The notes beneath the pieces were generated by a model. The model did no database searches, was not told the origin of the DNA, and worked only from the letters and a program-made list of their open reading frames with translations. Positions 1 to 6,203 of a stretch of 9,217 nucleotides of DNA are shown here, piece by piece (position 1 is the stretch's first letter; every line of letters begins with the position of its first letter). The position numbers and the translations under genes are program-made. The stretch is taken from contig DATLGD010000111.1 of NCBI GenBank assembly GCA_035540755.1, positions 1 through 9,217 of the forward strand. Reading direction: 5' to 3'. Source of the DNA: DATLGD01 sp035540755. Its GTDB lineage: Bacteria > Actinomycetota > Actinomycetes > Mycobacteriales > SCTD01.

Positions 1-399
1 GCGCGCTGGTGGAAGGAGGAGCGCGGCGAGCGGGTCTTCCTCGACTTCAACCGGATGGCCCGGGACCAGACCATCGCCAGCGCCTACAGCGTCCGGGCCC
101 GGCCCCACGCGACGGTGAGCGCCCCGGTCACCTGGGACGAGGTGCCCGACTGCGAGGTCGCCGACTTCGACATCTGGACCATGCGCGACCGGTTCGCCGA
201 CAAGGGCGACGTGCACGCCGGCATCGACGACGTCGCGCACGACCTCAGCCCGCTGCTCGAGCTGTACGAGCAGCAGGGCGAGGGCGAGGCCCCGTTCCCG
301 CCCCAGTTCGCCAAGCAGGAGGGCGAGCCCCTGCGCGTGCAGCCCAGCCGCAAGCGGCGCCAGCGCGGCGACCCGCCGGACCCGGTGCCGGACGACTGA
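1..399 (+). CDS. LigD-type DNA polymerase/primase domain protein (Prim-PolC-like), 3' part only
   Basis: The frame is open from base 1 and gives 132 residues before TGA at 397-399; the start lies outside the window. The segment VFLDFNRMARDQTIASAYSVR (visible residues 12-32; key parts VFLDF, TIASAYSVR) followed by VSAPVTWDEV is a hallmark of the archaeo-eukaryotic-primase-type polymerase of the LigD family. By alignment to LigD PolDom, Asp15 in VFLDF is the third metal-binding aspartate. The other two catalytic aspartates would lie upstream. The protein ends in a short basic then acidic tail (RKRRQR ... PDPVPDD) with no ligase domain attached, so it is a stand-alone polymerase. Such enzymes add nucleotides or ribonucleotides at gaps and breaks. 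A LigC-type ligase at 2734-1655 suggests the mycobacterial Prim-PolC/LigC repair pair rather than a fused NHEJ LigD. The family is well supported; the subtype is inferred. Confidence 0.85.
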   Translation, partial: ARWWKEERGERVFLDFNRMARDQTIASAYSVRARPHATVSAPVTWDEVPDCEVADFDIWTMRDRFADKGDVHAGIDDVAHDLSPLLELYEQQGEGEAPFPPQFAKQEGEPLRVQPSRKRRQRGDPPDPVPDD

Positions 400-413
400 A
401 CTGCGCCCCCGGC

Positions 414-434
414 CCGGCCGCTCAGAGCCGCCGG
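414..434. terminator. Inverted repeat between convergent polymerase and thioesterase genes
   Basis: The arms CCGGCCGCTC (414-423) and GAGCCGCCGG (425-434) are complementary except for one C:C pair, around a single central A. The repeat covers the thioesterase stop codon (422-424) and lies 15 bases past the polymerase stop. It could form a hairpin on either strand, so it may end transcription from both sides. There is no T-rich tract. GC-rich DNA yields such repeats by chance, so this is tentative. Confidence 0.35.
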
Positions 435-1291
435 AGCAGCCCCTCCTGCACGACGCTGACGGCCAGCTGACCGTCGCGGGTGTAGATCGAGCCGCGCGAC
501 AGGCCGCGGGCGGCGCCGGTCCACGGCGACTCCTGGTCGTACAGCCACCACGAGTCGGCGCGGAACGGCCGGTGGAACCACATCGCGTGGTCGAGGCTCG
601 CACCGAGGACGTCGCCGGTGCCCCAGGCCAGGCCGTGGTTGAGCAGCGTCGAGTCGAGCAGCGTCATGTCGCTGGCGAAGGTGACGGCGCAGACGTGCAG
701 CAGCGGGTCGTCCGGCAGCGTGCCGTCCGCCCGCATCCACACCCGGGACGACGGCTGCCGGTGGCCGGAGTCCTTCGCGACGCGCGGCGGCTCGCCCACG
801 TACCGGATGTCGATCGGCCGTGGCCGCACCCACCAGCCGCCCATCTCGTCGGCGTAGGGCGCCATCCGCTCGGACAGGGTCGGCAGGGCCTCCGGCGCGG
901 TCACCTCCGGCATGGCGCTCTGGTGCTCGATGCCGCTCTCGACGACGTGGAACGACGCCTGCAGGTTGAAGATGGCCTTGCCGTGCTGGATGCCGACGAC
1001 GCGCCGCGTGGTGAAGCTGCGGCCGTCGCGGATGCGGTCGACCTCGTAGACAATCGGCACGCTGGGGTCGCCGGGTCGCAGGAAGTAGGCGTGCAGGGAG
1101 TGCACCGGACGGTCGTCCGGGACGGTGCGGCCGGCGGCGACGAGTGCCTGGCCGGCGACCTGCCCGCCGAAGACCCGCTGCAGCGACTCGGTCGGCTGCT
1201 TGCCGCGGAAGATGTCGACCTCGATGCGCTCGAGGTCGAGCAGGTCGACGAGGCGGTCGAGCGGAGTGCTGCCCTGCGCGGTGGGGGTCAC
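422..1291 (-). CDS. tesB: Acyl-CoA thioesterase II (TesB family)
   Basis: This cytoplasmic enzyme hydrolyses acyl-CoA to free fatty acid and CoA. The 289 residues match the length of E. coli TesB (286). Two hotdog halves are visible: an N-terminal one with FGGQVAGQAL (41-50) and HSLHAYFLRPG (64-74), and a C-terminal one with DHAMWFHRPF (234-243) and the terminal QEGLLR. Aligned to the E. coli triad Asp204-Thr228-Gln278, the residues here are Asp208, Ser232 and Gln282, so Ser replaces Thr at the middle position while the spacing to Gln is identical. The start is GTG at 1291-1289 with a strong Shine-Dalgarno GGAGGT at 1306-1301. That site overlaps the TAG stop of the upstream membrane gene, which suggests translational coupling. 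It is the last gene of a minus-strand operon headed by a small membrane protein and a DNA ligase. Nothing indicates a functional link to repair. Confidence 0.93.
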   Translation of the reverse strand: MTPTAQGSTPLDRLVDLLDLERIEVDIFRGKQPTESLQRVFGGQVAGQALVAAGRTVPDDRPVHSLHAYFLRPGDPSVPIVYEVDRIRDGRSFTTRRVVGIQHGKAIFNLQASFHVVESGIEHQSAMPEVTAPEALPTLSERMAPYADEMGGWWVRPRPIDIRYVGEPPRVAKDSGHRQPSSRVWMRADGTLPDDPLLHVCAVTFASDMTLLDSTLLNHGLAWGTGDVLGASLDHAMWFHRPFRADSWWLYDQESPWTGAARGLSRGSIYTRDGQLAVSVVQEGLLRRL

Positions 1292-1298
1292 GTCTGCA

Positions 1299-1658
1299 CT
1301 ACCTCCGGTCGCGGGCGCCGAGGCCGAGGGCCCGCTCGCCGAGCCAGGTGACGACGCTGATCAGCAGCCCGCCCAGCACCGCTGTGCCGAAGCCGTCGAC
1401 GGTCAGCCGGTCGGTGAGCGCCGCCGTCAGCAGGAGCATCGCGGCGTTCACGACGAGCAGGAACAGCCCGAGCGTCAGCCAGATGATGGGCAGCGTGAGC
1501 AGCCGGACGATCGGCTTGACGAGCAGGTTGACGAGCGCGAACACTCCCGCGACGACGAGGACGTCGACCGCCGTGCCGCCGACGGTGATGCCGGGCAGCG
1601 CCTCGGCCACCACCCACACGGCGAGAGCGACGAGCAGGAGCCTGAGCAGCAGGGTCAC
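1299..1658 (-). CDS. PF04020-type four-helix membrane protein (phage holin family / DUF360)
   Basis: The 119-residue hydrophobic protein begins at GTG 1658-1656; the open frame extends further upstream, but that part is antisense-like and lies inside the ligase gene. The start overlaps the ligase TGA as GTGA (1658-1655), a typical coupled junction. Four membrane helices are visible at about residues 3-20, 31-48, 52-80 and 92-108. The segment ALVNLLVKPIVRLLTLP (41-57) followed by a Leu/Val-rich stretch with an Asn (VVNAAML) is characteristic of PF04020, a widespread family called 'phage holin family' in databases. In free-living actinobacteria these genes are ordinary chromosomal ones, and no phage genes lie nearby. 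The function is unknown. The TAG stop (1301-1299) overlaps the Shine-Dalgarno of tesB. Confidence 0.85.
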   Translation of the reverse strand: MTLLLRLLLVALAVWVVAEALPGITVGGTAVDVLVVAGVFALVNLLVKPIVRLLTLPIIWLTLGLFLLVVNAAMLLLTAALTDRLTVDGFGTAVLGGLLISVVTWLGERALGLGARDRR

Positions 1659-2734
1659 GGGGCGGTCTCGCGCAGCTCGCCGCGCAGGACCGCGCCCAGG
1701 TCGAACAGCACCGGTCGCTCGAGCTGGGCGTAGGTGCACGAGGCCGGGTCGCGGTCGGGCCGGAAGTGGCGGAACTGGGCGGTGTGCCGGAACCGCGCGC
1801 CCTCCATGTGGTCGTAGGCGACCTCCGCGACCAGCTCGGGCCGCAGCGGCACGAACGACAGGTCCTTGTCGCGGTTCCAGCGGCTGCCTGCCGACGACGT
1901 CGGCGCCCGCTCGGAGACCGCCTCACCGAGCCACGGGTGCGGCTCGCCGTCGGCCAGCCGGTAGGGCTCGAGCTCGGCGACCAGCTCCTTGCGCCGGGCC
2001 ATCGGGAACGACGCGGCCACGCCCACGTGCTGGAGCGCACCGGCCTGGTCGTGCAGGCCGAGCACCAGCGACCCGACGACCGGGCCCGTCTTGTGCCACC
2101 GGAACCCGCCGACGACGCAGTCGGCGGTGCGCGCGTGCTTGACCTTGGTCATCACGCGCTTGTCCGGGGCGTACGCGGCGTCGAGCGGCTTGGCGATGAC
2201 GCCGTCCAGGCCGGCGCCCTCGAAGACGGTGAACCACTCGCGGGCGACAGCGGCGTCGTCGGTGGCGGGCGTGAGGTGCACGGCCGGTCCGGAACCGGCC
2301 AGCGCCTCCTCGAGCCGCCGGCGGCGCTCACCCTGAGGCGTGTCCAGCAGCGACTCGTTCCCGAGCGCCAGCAGGTCGAAGGCGACGAACGACGCCGGCG
2401 TGGTCTGGGCGAGCATGCGCACCCGCGAGTCGGCGGGGTGGATGCGCTGCAGCAGCGCCTCGAAGTCGAGCCCGGCACCGCGGGCGATGACGATCTCGCC
2501 GTCGACCACGCAGCGCTCGGGCAGCTCCCGCCGGACCGCCTCGACGAGGTCGGGGAAGTACCGGGTCAGCGGCTTCTCGTTGCGGCTGCCGAGCTCCACC
2601 TCGTCGCCGTCCCGGAACACGATGCAGCGGAAGCCGTCCCACTTGGGCTCGTAGAGGAAGCCGGGGCCGTCGGGCACGTCGGGCTTCGCAGTCGCCAGCA
2701 TCGGCTTGACGGGCGGGCGCACAGGCAGGTCCAC
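1655..2734 (-). CDS. ligC: ATP-dependent DNA ligase, LigC type
   Basis: This enzyme seals nicks in duplex DNA using ATP through a lysyl-AMP intermediate. The nucleotidyltransferase motifs appear in order: motif I KWDGFR (31-36) with adenylated Lys31; ELGSRNEK (47-54); motif III VVDGEIV (76-82); motif IIIa VAFDLLAL (117-124); motif IV LDGVIAKPL (176-184); and motif V MTKVKHARTADCVV (195-208). An OB-fold domain follows, with WHKTGPVVGSLVLG near 213-226. At 359 residues it matches stand-alone mycobacterial LigC (about 358), and it has no polymerase or nuclease domain, unlike fused LigD. The start is GTG at 2734-2732, 16 bases after the stop of the upstream membrane gene, with only a weak purine-rich site before it. 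It is gene two of a minus-strand operon. A LigD-type polymerase is encoded 1.3 kb away on the other strand and is the likely partner. Motif IV has Asp where many relatives have Glu before Gly, a mild substitution. Confidence 0.93.
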   Translation of the reverse strand: MDLPVRPPVKPMLATAKPDVPDGPGFLYEPKWDGFRCIVFRDGDEVELGSRNEKPLTRYFPDLVEAVRRELPERCVVDGEIVIARGAGLDFEALLQRIHPADSRVRMLAQTTPASFVAFDLLALGNESLLDTPQGERRRRLEEALAGSGPAVHLTPATDDAAVAREWFTVFEGAGLDGVIAKPLDAAYAPDKRVMTKVKHARTADCVVGGFRWHKTGPVVGSLVLGLHDQAGALQHVGVAASFPMARRKELVAELEPYRLADGEPHPWLGEAVSERAPTSSAGSRWNRDKDLSFVPLRPELVAEVAYDHMEGARFRHTAQFRHFRPDRDPASCTYAQLERPVLFDLGAVLRGELRETAP

Positions 2735-2750
2735 GCCCCGCAGTGTGCCG

Positions 2751-2999
2751 CTACTCGAACAGCGAGTCGTGCCGGTGGTCGCTGTGCCGGTGGGCGGAGG
2801 CCCGCTGCGAGCGCCGGCGCAGCAGGACGACGACGTTCACGACGGCGCCGAGCGCCAGCAGGAACAGCAGCAGGGCGGGCGGCAGGCCGAACGCCCGCCA
2901 GGTGAGGACGCCGAGGACGGCGCACATCACGGCGCCGCCGCCGGCCAGGAGCAGGCGGAGGTTGAGCGCGCTCTGTGCGGGCGGGAAGGTCTCGGGCAT
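2751..2999 (-). CDS. Small two-helix membrane protein of unknown function
   Basis: The 82-residue protein starts at ATG 2999-2997; the upstream part of the open frame is Arg-rich and antisense-like, with no better start. Two membrane helices are visible, about residues 14-36 (LRLLLAGGGAVMCAVLGV) and 40-60 (PPALLLFLLALGAVVNVVVLL). The second is followed by RRR, which predicts a cytoplasmic C-terminus. The tail HRHSDHRHD (70-78) is unusually rich in His and could bind a metal, though this is only a composition argument. Layout and size recall DUF6343-type actinobacterial proteins; I cannot confirm that. It heads the operon with the LigC ligase, PF04020 protein and TesB, with 16 bases to the ligase start. 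Its start codon lies inside the left arm of a perfect 23-bp inverted repeat, so a bound repressor would also cover the translation start. No clear Shine-Dalgarno is seen. Confidence 0.7.
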   Translation of the reverse strand: MPETFPPAQSALNLRLLLAGGGAVMCAVLGVLTWRAFGLPPALLLFLLALGAVVNVVVLLRRRSQRASAHRHSDHRHDSLFE

Positions 3000-3015
3000 G
3001 CCGTCGGCATGCCCG
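2993..3015. promoter_or_regulatory. Perfect 23-bp inverted repeat, candidate operator of a divergent gene pair
   Basis: The arms CGGGCATGCCG (2993-3003) and CGGCATGCCCG (3005-3015) flank a single T at 3004 and are perfectly complementary. Inside are two copies of the palindrome GGCATGCC, at 2995-3002 and 3006-3013, whose centres are 11 bp apart, about one helical turn. The site overlaps the ATG of the minus-strand membrane gene and ends 28 bases before the ATG of the DoxX gene. This geometry fits a dimeric repressor acting on both genes. The repeat is seen directly; binding is inferred, and no regulator gene is nearby. Confidence 0.5.
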
Positions 3016-3043
3016 CCGGCGCGACCAGTGCAACGCTCCGGCG

Positions 3044-3430
3044 ATGACCGACCGACTGCGGACCGCCTCGCCGTACCTGCTGGCCGCTCTGCTCGTCGGC
3101 GCGGGCACGACGCACTTCCTGGCCCCCGGGCCCTACGACGCCATCGTCCCGTCGTTCCTTCCCGCCCCCCGGGCGTGGACGTACGGCAGCGGCGTCGTCG
3201 AGCTGCTGGTCGGCGCCGCCGTGGCCGCACCGCGCACCCGCCGGGCCGGCGCCACGGCGGCGGCCGTGCTGCTCGTGGCCGTCTTCCCGGCCAACGTGCA
3301 GATGGCGCTCGACCCCGGCGACGTGCCCCGGTGGTTGGCCGTCGCCCGGCTGCCGCTGCAGGTGCCCCTGGTGCTGTGGGCGCTGCAGGTGCGCCGGGCG
3401 AGCGCCCGGCGCGCCGGCTCGTCCGTCTGA
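3044..3430 (+). CDS. DoxX-family integral membrane protein
   Basis: The 128-residue protein has four predicted membrane helices at about residues 9-27, 47-64, 68-88 and 98-117. The pattern GAGTTHFLAPGPYDAIVP (19-36) followed by FLP, YGSGVVELLVG (47-57), and later VFPANVQMAL (80-89), is typical of the DoxX/DoxD-like superfamily in actinobacteria. Members are small inner-membrane proteins, some tied to thiol or quinone redox chemistry. No specific reaction can be assigned here. The start is ATG at 3044; upstream codons of the same frame are Arg-rich and non-coding in character. No strong Shine-Dalgarno is seen (CTCCGGCG precedes ATG). It diverges from the small membrane gene at 2999 across 44 bases holding the 23-bp inverted repeat. 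It ends four bases before the convergent phosphotransferase gene. Confidence 0.82.
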   Translation: MTDRLRTASPYLLAALLVGAGTTHFLAPGPYDAIVPSFLPAPRAWTYGSGVVELLVGAAVAAPRTRRAGATAAAVLLVAVFPANVQMALDPGDVPRWLAVARLPLQVPLVLWALQVRRASARRAGSSV

Positions 3431-3440
3431 GCGGTCAGAC
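3425..3440. terminator. Hairpin made from the two convergent stop codons
   Basis: GTCTGA (3425-3430) and TCAGAC (3435-3440) are perfect reverse complements around the loop GCGG. The TGA of the DoxX gene forms the end of one arm, and the TGA of the phosphotransferase (read on minus) forms the start of the other. The loop is exactly the four-base gap between the genes. It may be a compact bidirectional terminator or pause; there is no T-tract and the stem is only 6 bp. Confidence 0.4.
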
Positions 3441-4508
3441 CTGCCGGTCGGCGAGCACGCCCCTGCCGATCTCGACGAGCGGCCCGATCCGGTCCTCGAT
3501 GCCCTCGAAGCCCGGGCCGACCATGGCGCCGCCGCGCACCCGCGCGACGATGCCGGCGCAGACCACCGCGAGCTTGAACGCCGCGAAGCTGACGTACCAG
3601 GGGAGCGGGGACAGGTCCAGGCCGGTCCGGCTGGCGTAGAGCTCGGCCACCTCGGCCCGGGTCGGGAAGCCCTCGAGCACGGTGGCCGCCGGCACCACCA
3701 GCGCCTCGCGGCGGGGGCCGTCGTCGTCGGCCTGCGACCAGTAGCCGAGCAGGATGCCGAGGTCGGCGAGCGGGTCGCCGAGGGTCGACATCTCCCAGTC
3801 GAGGACCGCGGCCACCCGCCCCGGCTCGGTCGGGTGCAGCAGGGTGTTGTCGAGCCGGTAGTCGCCGTGCACGACGGCATGGCGCTGGGTCTCTGGCAGC
3901 GCCGCGGCGAGGTCGGCGCCGAGGGCGTCGAGCCGCTCGAGGCCGTCGAGGCGGGTGGCGTCCCACTGCTTCAGCCACCGGCGCACCTGGCGCTCCAGGT
4001 AGCCGTCGGGACGCCCGAACGAGGCGAGCCCGACCTCGTCGGGGCGCACCTCGTGCAGCGTCGCGAGCACCTCGACCAGGGCCTCGCCGACGGCGCGGCG
4101 CTGCTCGGGACGGTCGGCGTAGCCGGGCGGGAGCTCCTCCCGGCAGACGTGCCCCTCCACCCGCTCCATGACGTAGAACGGCTGCCCGAGCACCCCGGGA
4201 TCGGTGCACAGGTCCAGGGTGCGCGGCACGGGGACGGCGGTCGGGCCGAGCGCCGTCAGCACGGTGTGCTCGCGCACCATGTCGTGCGCCGTCGGCAGCA
4301 CGTGCCCGAGCGGCGGGCGCCGCAGGACCACCGAGCCGGCGCCGCTGTCGACCCGGTAGGTGAGGTTGCTCTTGCCGCCGGCGATGAGCCGGACCTCGCA
4401 GGCCCGCCAGCGGTCGTCGCCGAGGCGCTGCGCGAGGTAGGGGCCCACGACCGCGGGTTCGGCGCCGGGCGATGTCCCGGCGGCGCCGTCCGCCGTGCTC
4501 TCCGCCAT
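3435..4508 (-). CDS. APH-family phosphotransferase (COG3173 type)
   Basis: The 357-residue cytoplasmic protein has the aminoglycoside phosphotransferase/choline kinase fold (PF01636). Visible motifs are the nucleotide-loop region LIAGGKSNLTYRV (41-53), an ATP-side strand VVLRRPP (60-66), the hinge YVMERVEG (112-119), the catalytic loop HGDYRLDN (214-221, Asp216 and Asn221) and the metal site VLDWEMSTLGDPLADLG (235-251, Asp237). This subgroup resembles proteins often encoded beside acyl-CoA dehydrogenases and related to the ACAD10/11 kinase domain, acting on hydroxyacyl or other small alcohol substrates. Antibiotic resistance should not be assumed. The start is ATG 4508-4506. It is preceded by TAGGGT at 4520-4515 with six bases between, the arrangement expected for a leaderless mRNA. 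It diverges from the penicillin-binding protein gene and converges on DoxX. The substrate is unknown. Confidence 0.88.
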   Translation of the reverse strand: MAESTADGAAGTSPGAEPAVVGPYLAQRLGDDRWRACEVRLIAGGKSNLTYRVDSGAGSVVLRRPPLGHVLPTAHDMVREHTVLTALGPTAVPVPRTLDLCTDPGVLGQPFYVMERVEGHVCREELPPGYADRPEQRRAVGEALVEVLATLHEVRPDEVGLASFGRPDGYLERQVRRWLKQWDATRLDGLERLDALGADLAAALPETQRHAVVHGDYRLDNTLLHPTEPGRVAAVLDWEMSTLGDPLADLGILLGYWSQADDDGPRREALVVPAATVLEGFPTRAEVAELYASRTGLDLSPLPWYVSFAAFKLAVVCAGIVARVRGGAMVGPGFEGIEDRIGPLVEIGRGVLADRQV

Positions 4509-4514
4509 CCGCGC

Positions 4515-4520
4515 ACCCTA
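4515..4520 (-). promoter_or_regulatory. -10 hexamer TAGGGT for a leaderless phosphotransferase mRNA
   Basis: On the minus strand TAGGGT fits the actinobacterial -10 consensus TANNNT and ends six bases before the ATG at 4508. Transcription would then begin at or next to the start codon, as is common in this phylum. The CTAG at 4518-4521 also gives an imperfect hexamer on the plus strand (TAGAAC, 4519-4524) that could serve the divergent penicillin-binding protein gene. No convincing -35 was identified. Confidence 0.55.
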
Positions 4521-4570
4521 GAACCACCTGGTCGCACGGCGCGCGGGGGAGTGGTGTCCACTTCGTGGCC

Positions 4571-4575
4571 GGAGG
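4571..4575 (+). promoter_or_regulatory. Shine-Dalgarno that selects the PBP start
   Basis: GGAGG lies eight bases before GTG 4584. This is ideal spacing and favours that start over GTG 4551/4554, which would add ten or eleven residues. Confidence 0.6.
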
Positions 4576-4583
4576 TGGGGCGG

Positions 4584-6194
4584 GTGCGCGGACGACGCGG
4601 GTGGATCGCCGGGACGGCGGCCGTGGTGGTGCTGGCGCTGGTGGCCGGGGGCGTGCTCGTGCTGCGGGAGCGGGCGGCCCGCGAGCGGCGGGAGGCGGCG
4701 GCCGCGGCCGAGGCCTTCCTGCGCGCCTGGCAGGAGCGCCGCTACGACGACCTCGACGCCCTGACGGCGGGGGCGGACGCGCCCGGCGACGCCTACCGGC
4801 GCACGGACGAGCGCCTGCTCGTCGAGCAGGCCGAGCTCACCCCCGGCGAGCTGTCCGAGGACGGCCGCACGGTGCCCTTCGACGCCGTGCTGCGCCTGGC
4901 CGGGCTCGGCGAGTACGCCTACTCCGGGACCCTCGCCGTGCGCGACACCGACGACGGCTGGCGGGTGGCCTTCACGCCGGCGAGTCTGCACCCGGCGCTC
5001 GAGAACGGCCAGCGGCTCGACCGCCGGCGCGACCCGGCACCGCGGGCGCAGGTGCTCGACCGGGCCGGCCGGCCGGTGCGCGAGGCCAGCCCCGACCTCG
5101 CCGCCAACGTCCTCGGCACGGTCGGTGCCGCGCCCGAGGCAACCGGAGCGGTGCTGGCGGGCGAGCCGACCGGTCTGACCGGCCTGGAGCGGGTGCTGCA
5201 GGACCGCCTGGCCGGACAGCCCGGTGGCGCCGTGGTCGTGGCGGACGCCCTCGACGGACGCGAGCTGACGGTGCTGCGGGAGTACCAGGGCGCTCCCGGG
5301 GAGGACGTCGTCACGACGCTCGACCTCGACGTGCAGGCGGCCGCCGAGCAGGCGATCGCCGGCCTGGCCTCGCGGGCGGCGCTGGTGGCTGTCGACGTCG
5401 CCACCGGGGAGGTGCGGGCGGTCGCCAACTCGCCGGTCAGCGGCATCCCGGCCTCCTTCGCCTCCTACGCGCCCGGATCGGTGTTCAAGGTCGTGACCGC
5501 GACGGCCGCCCTGCTCGAGGGGACCGGACCCGACACCGTCGTCGACTGCCCGGCCAACGTCACCGTCGGCGGCCGCGCCTTCCGCAACGACGAGGGCCTC
5601 GTCGCGCTCGGTCAGGTCCCGTTCGAGCGGGCCTTCGCCAGCTCGTGCAACACCACGCTGATCAGCCTCGCCGGGCAGCTGCCGGACGGAGCGCTGGCCC
5701 GGGCTGCCGAGCTCTACGGGTTCGGCCGGACCGACCTGCTGCCCATCGCGGTCGAGGGCGGCGAGGTGCCCGAGCCGGCCTCCGACGTCGAGGCGGCCGC
5801 CGCAGCCATCGGCCAGGGCCGGGTGGAGGCGAGCCCGCTGCTGATCGCGTCCATGTCGGCCGCCGTGGCCTCCGGCACCTGGCAGCAGCCGCGGCTGCTG
5901 CCGGGCGAGGGCGCCAGCACGCCGATCCCGGCCGAGGCCGCCGAGCCGCTGCGGCGGATGATGCGGGCCGTGGTCACCTCCGGGACCGGGACGGCAGCCG
6001 ACCTGCCCGGGCCGCCGGTGCACGGCAAGACCGGCACCGCCCAGTACGGCACCGGGGAGCCTCCGCCGACGCACGCCTGGTTCACCGGCTTCCGCGGCGA
6101 GCTCGCCTTCGCCGTCTTCGTCGAGACCGGTGCGAGCGGGGGGTCGGTGGCCGCGCCGGCCGCCCGGCGCTTCCTGGCGGCTCTGCCGGGGTAG
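4584..6194 (+). CDS. Penicillin-binding protein with MecA_N/NTF2-like and transpeptidase domains
   Basis: This membrane-anchored D,D-transpeptidase (536 residues) cross-links peptidoglycan outside the membrane. Order of parts: basic start RGRR, signal anchor about 7-28, NTF2-like MecA_N-type domain about 38-140, a short dimerisation-type segment about 150-235, and the transpeptidase domain about 245-530. Active-site motifs are all present: SVFK with Ser299 and Lys302, SCN at 354-356, and KTGT at 482-485. There is no lipobox Cys, so it is not a lipoprotein. It lacks a transglycosylase domain, placing it with class B-like PBPs such as the mycobacterial PBP with a MecA_N domain. I chose GTG 4584 because GGAGG at 4571-4575 sits eight bases ahead. 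GTG 4551 or 4554 in the same frame are alternatives but have G-rich sequence too close upstream. The frame runs far further upstream as an antisense shadow. The TAG stop is nine bases before the acidic ORF. Confidence 0.92.
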   Translation: MRGRRGWIAGTAAVVVLALVAGGVLVLRERAARERREAAAAAEAFLRAWQERRYDDLDALTAGADAPGDAYRRTDERLLVEQAELTPGELSEDGRTVPFDAVLRLAGLGEYAYSGTLAVRDTDDGWRVAFTPASLHPALENGQRLDRRRDPAPRAQVLDRAGRPVREASPDLAANVLGTVGAAPEATGAVLAGEPTGLTGLERVLQDRLAGQPGGAVVVADALDGRELTVLREYQGAPGEDVVTTLDLDVQAAAEQAIAGLASRAALVAVDVATGEVRAVANSPVSGIPASFASYAPGSVFKVVTATAALLEGTGPDTVVDCPANVTVGGRAFRNDEGLVALGQVPFERAFASSCNTTLISLAGQLPDGALARAAELYGFGRTDLLPIAVEGGEVPEPASDVEAAAAAIGQGRVEASPLLIASMSAAVASGTWQQPRLLPGEGASTPIPAEAAEPLRRMMRAVVTSGTGTAADLPGPPVHGKTGTAQYGTGEPPPTHAWFTGFRGELAFAVFVETGASGGSVAAPAARRFLAALPG

Positions 6195-6203
6195 TGCACC
6201 GGC

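Noticed and set aside
1299..1658. Phage origin for the 'holin family' gene
   Set aside because: PF04020 is a common chromosomal family in actinobacteria and there is no lysin, structural or integrase gene nearby; the gene is coupled to a repair ligase.
3435..4508. Aminoglycoside resistance gene
   Set aside because: The fold is APH-like, but the motifs fit the broad COG3173 group of housekeeping phosphotransferases and there is no resistance or mobile context.
3834..4550. Long in-frame extension upstream of the penicillin-binding protein (open from 3834)
   Set aside because: It lies antisense to the well-supported phosphotransferase, has no family motifs, and has typical shadow composition. 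The PBP has its own start with Shine-Dalgarno at 4584.
4518..6074. 518-residue open frame on minus antisense to the PBP
   Set aside because: Composition of a shadow frame; no motifs; overlaps all PBP active-site motifs on the other strand.
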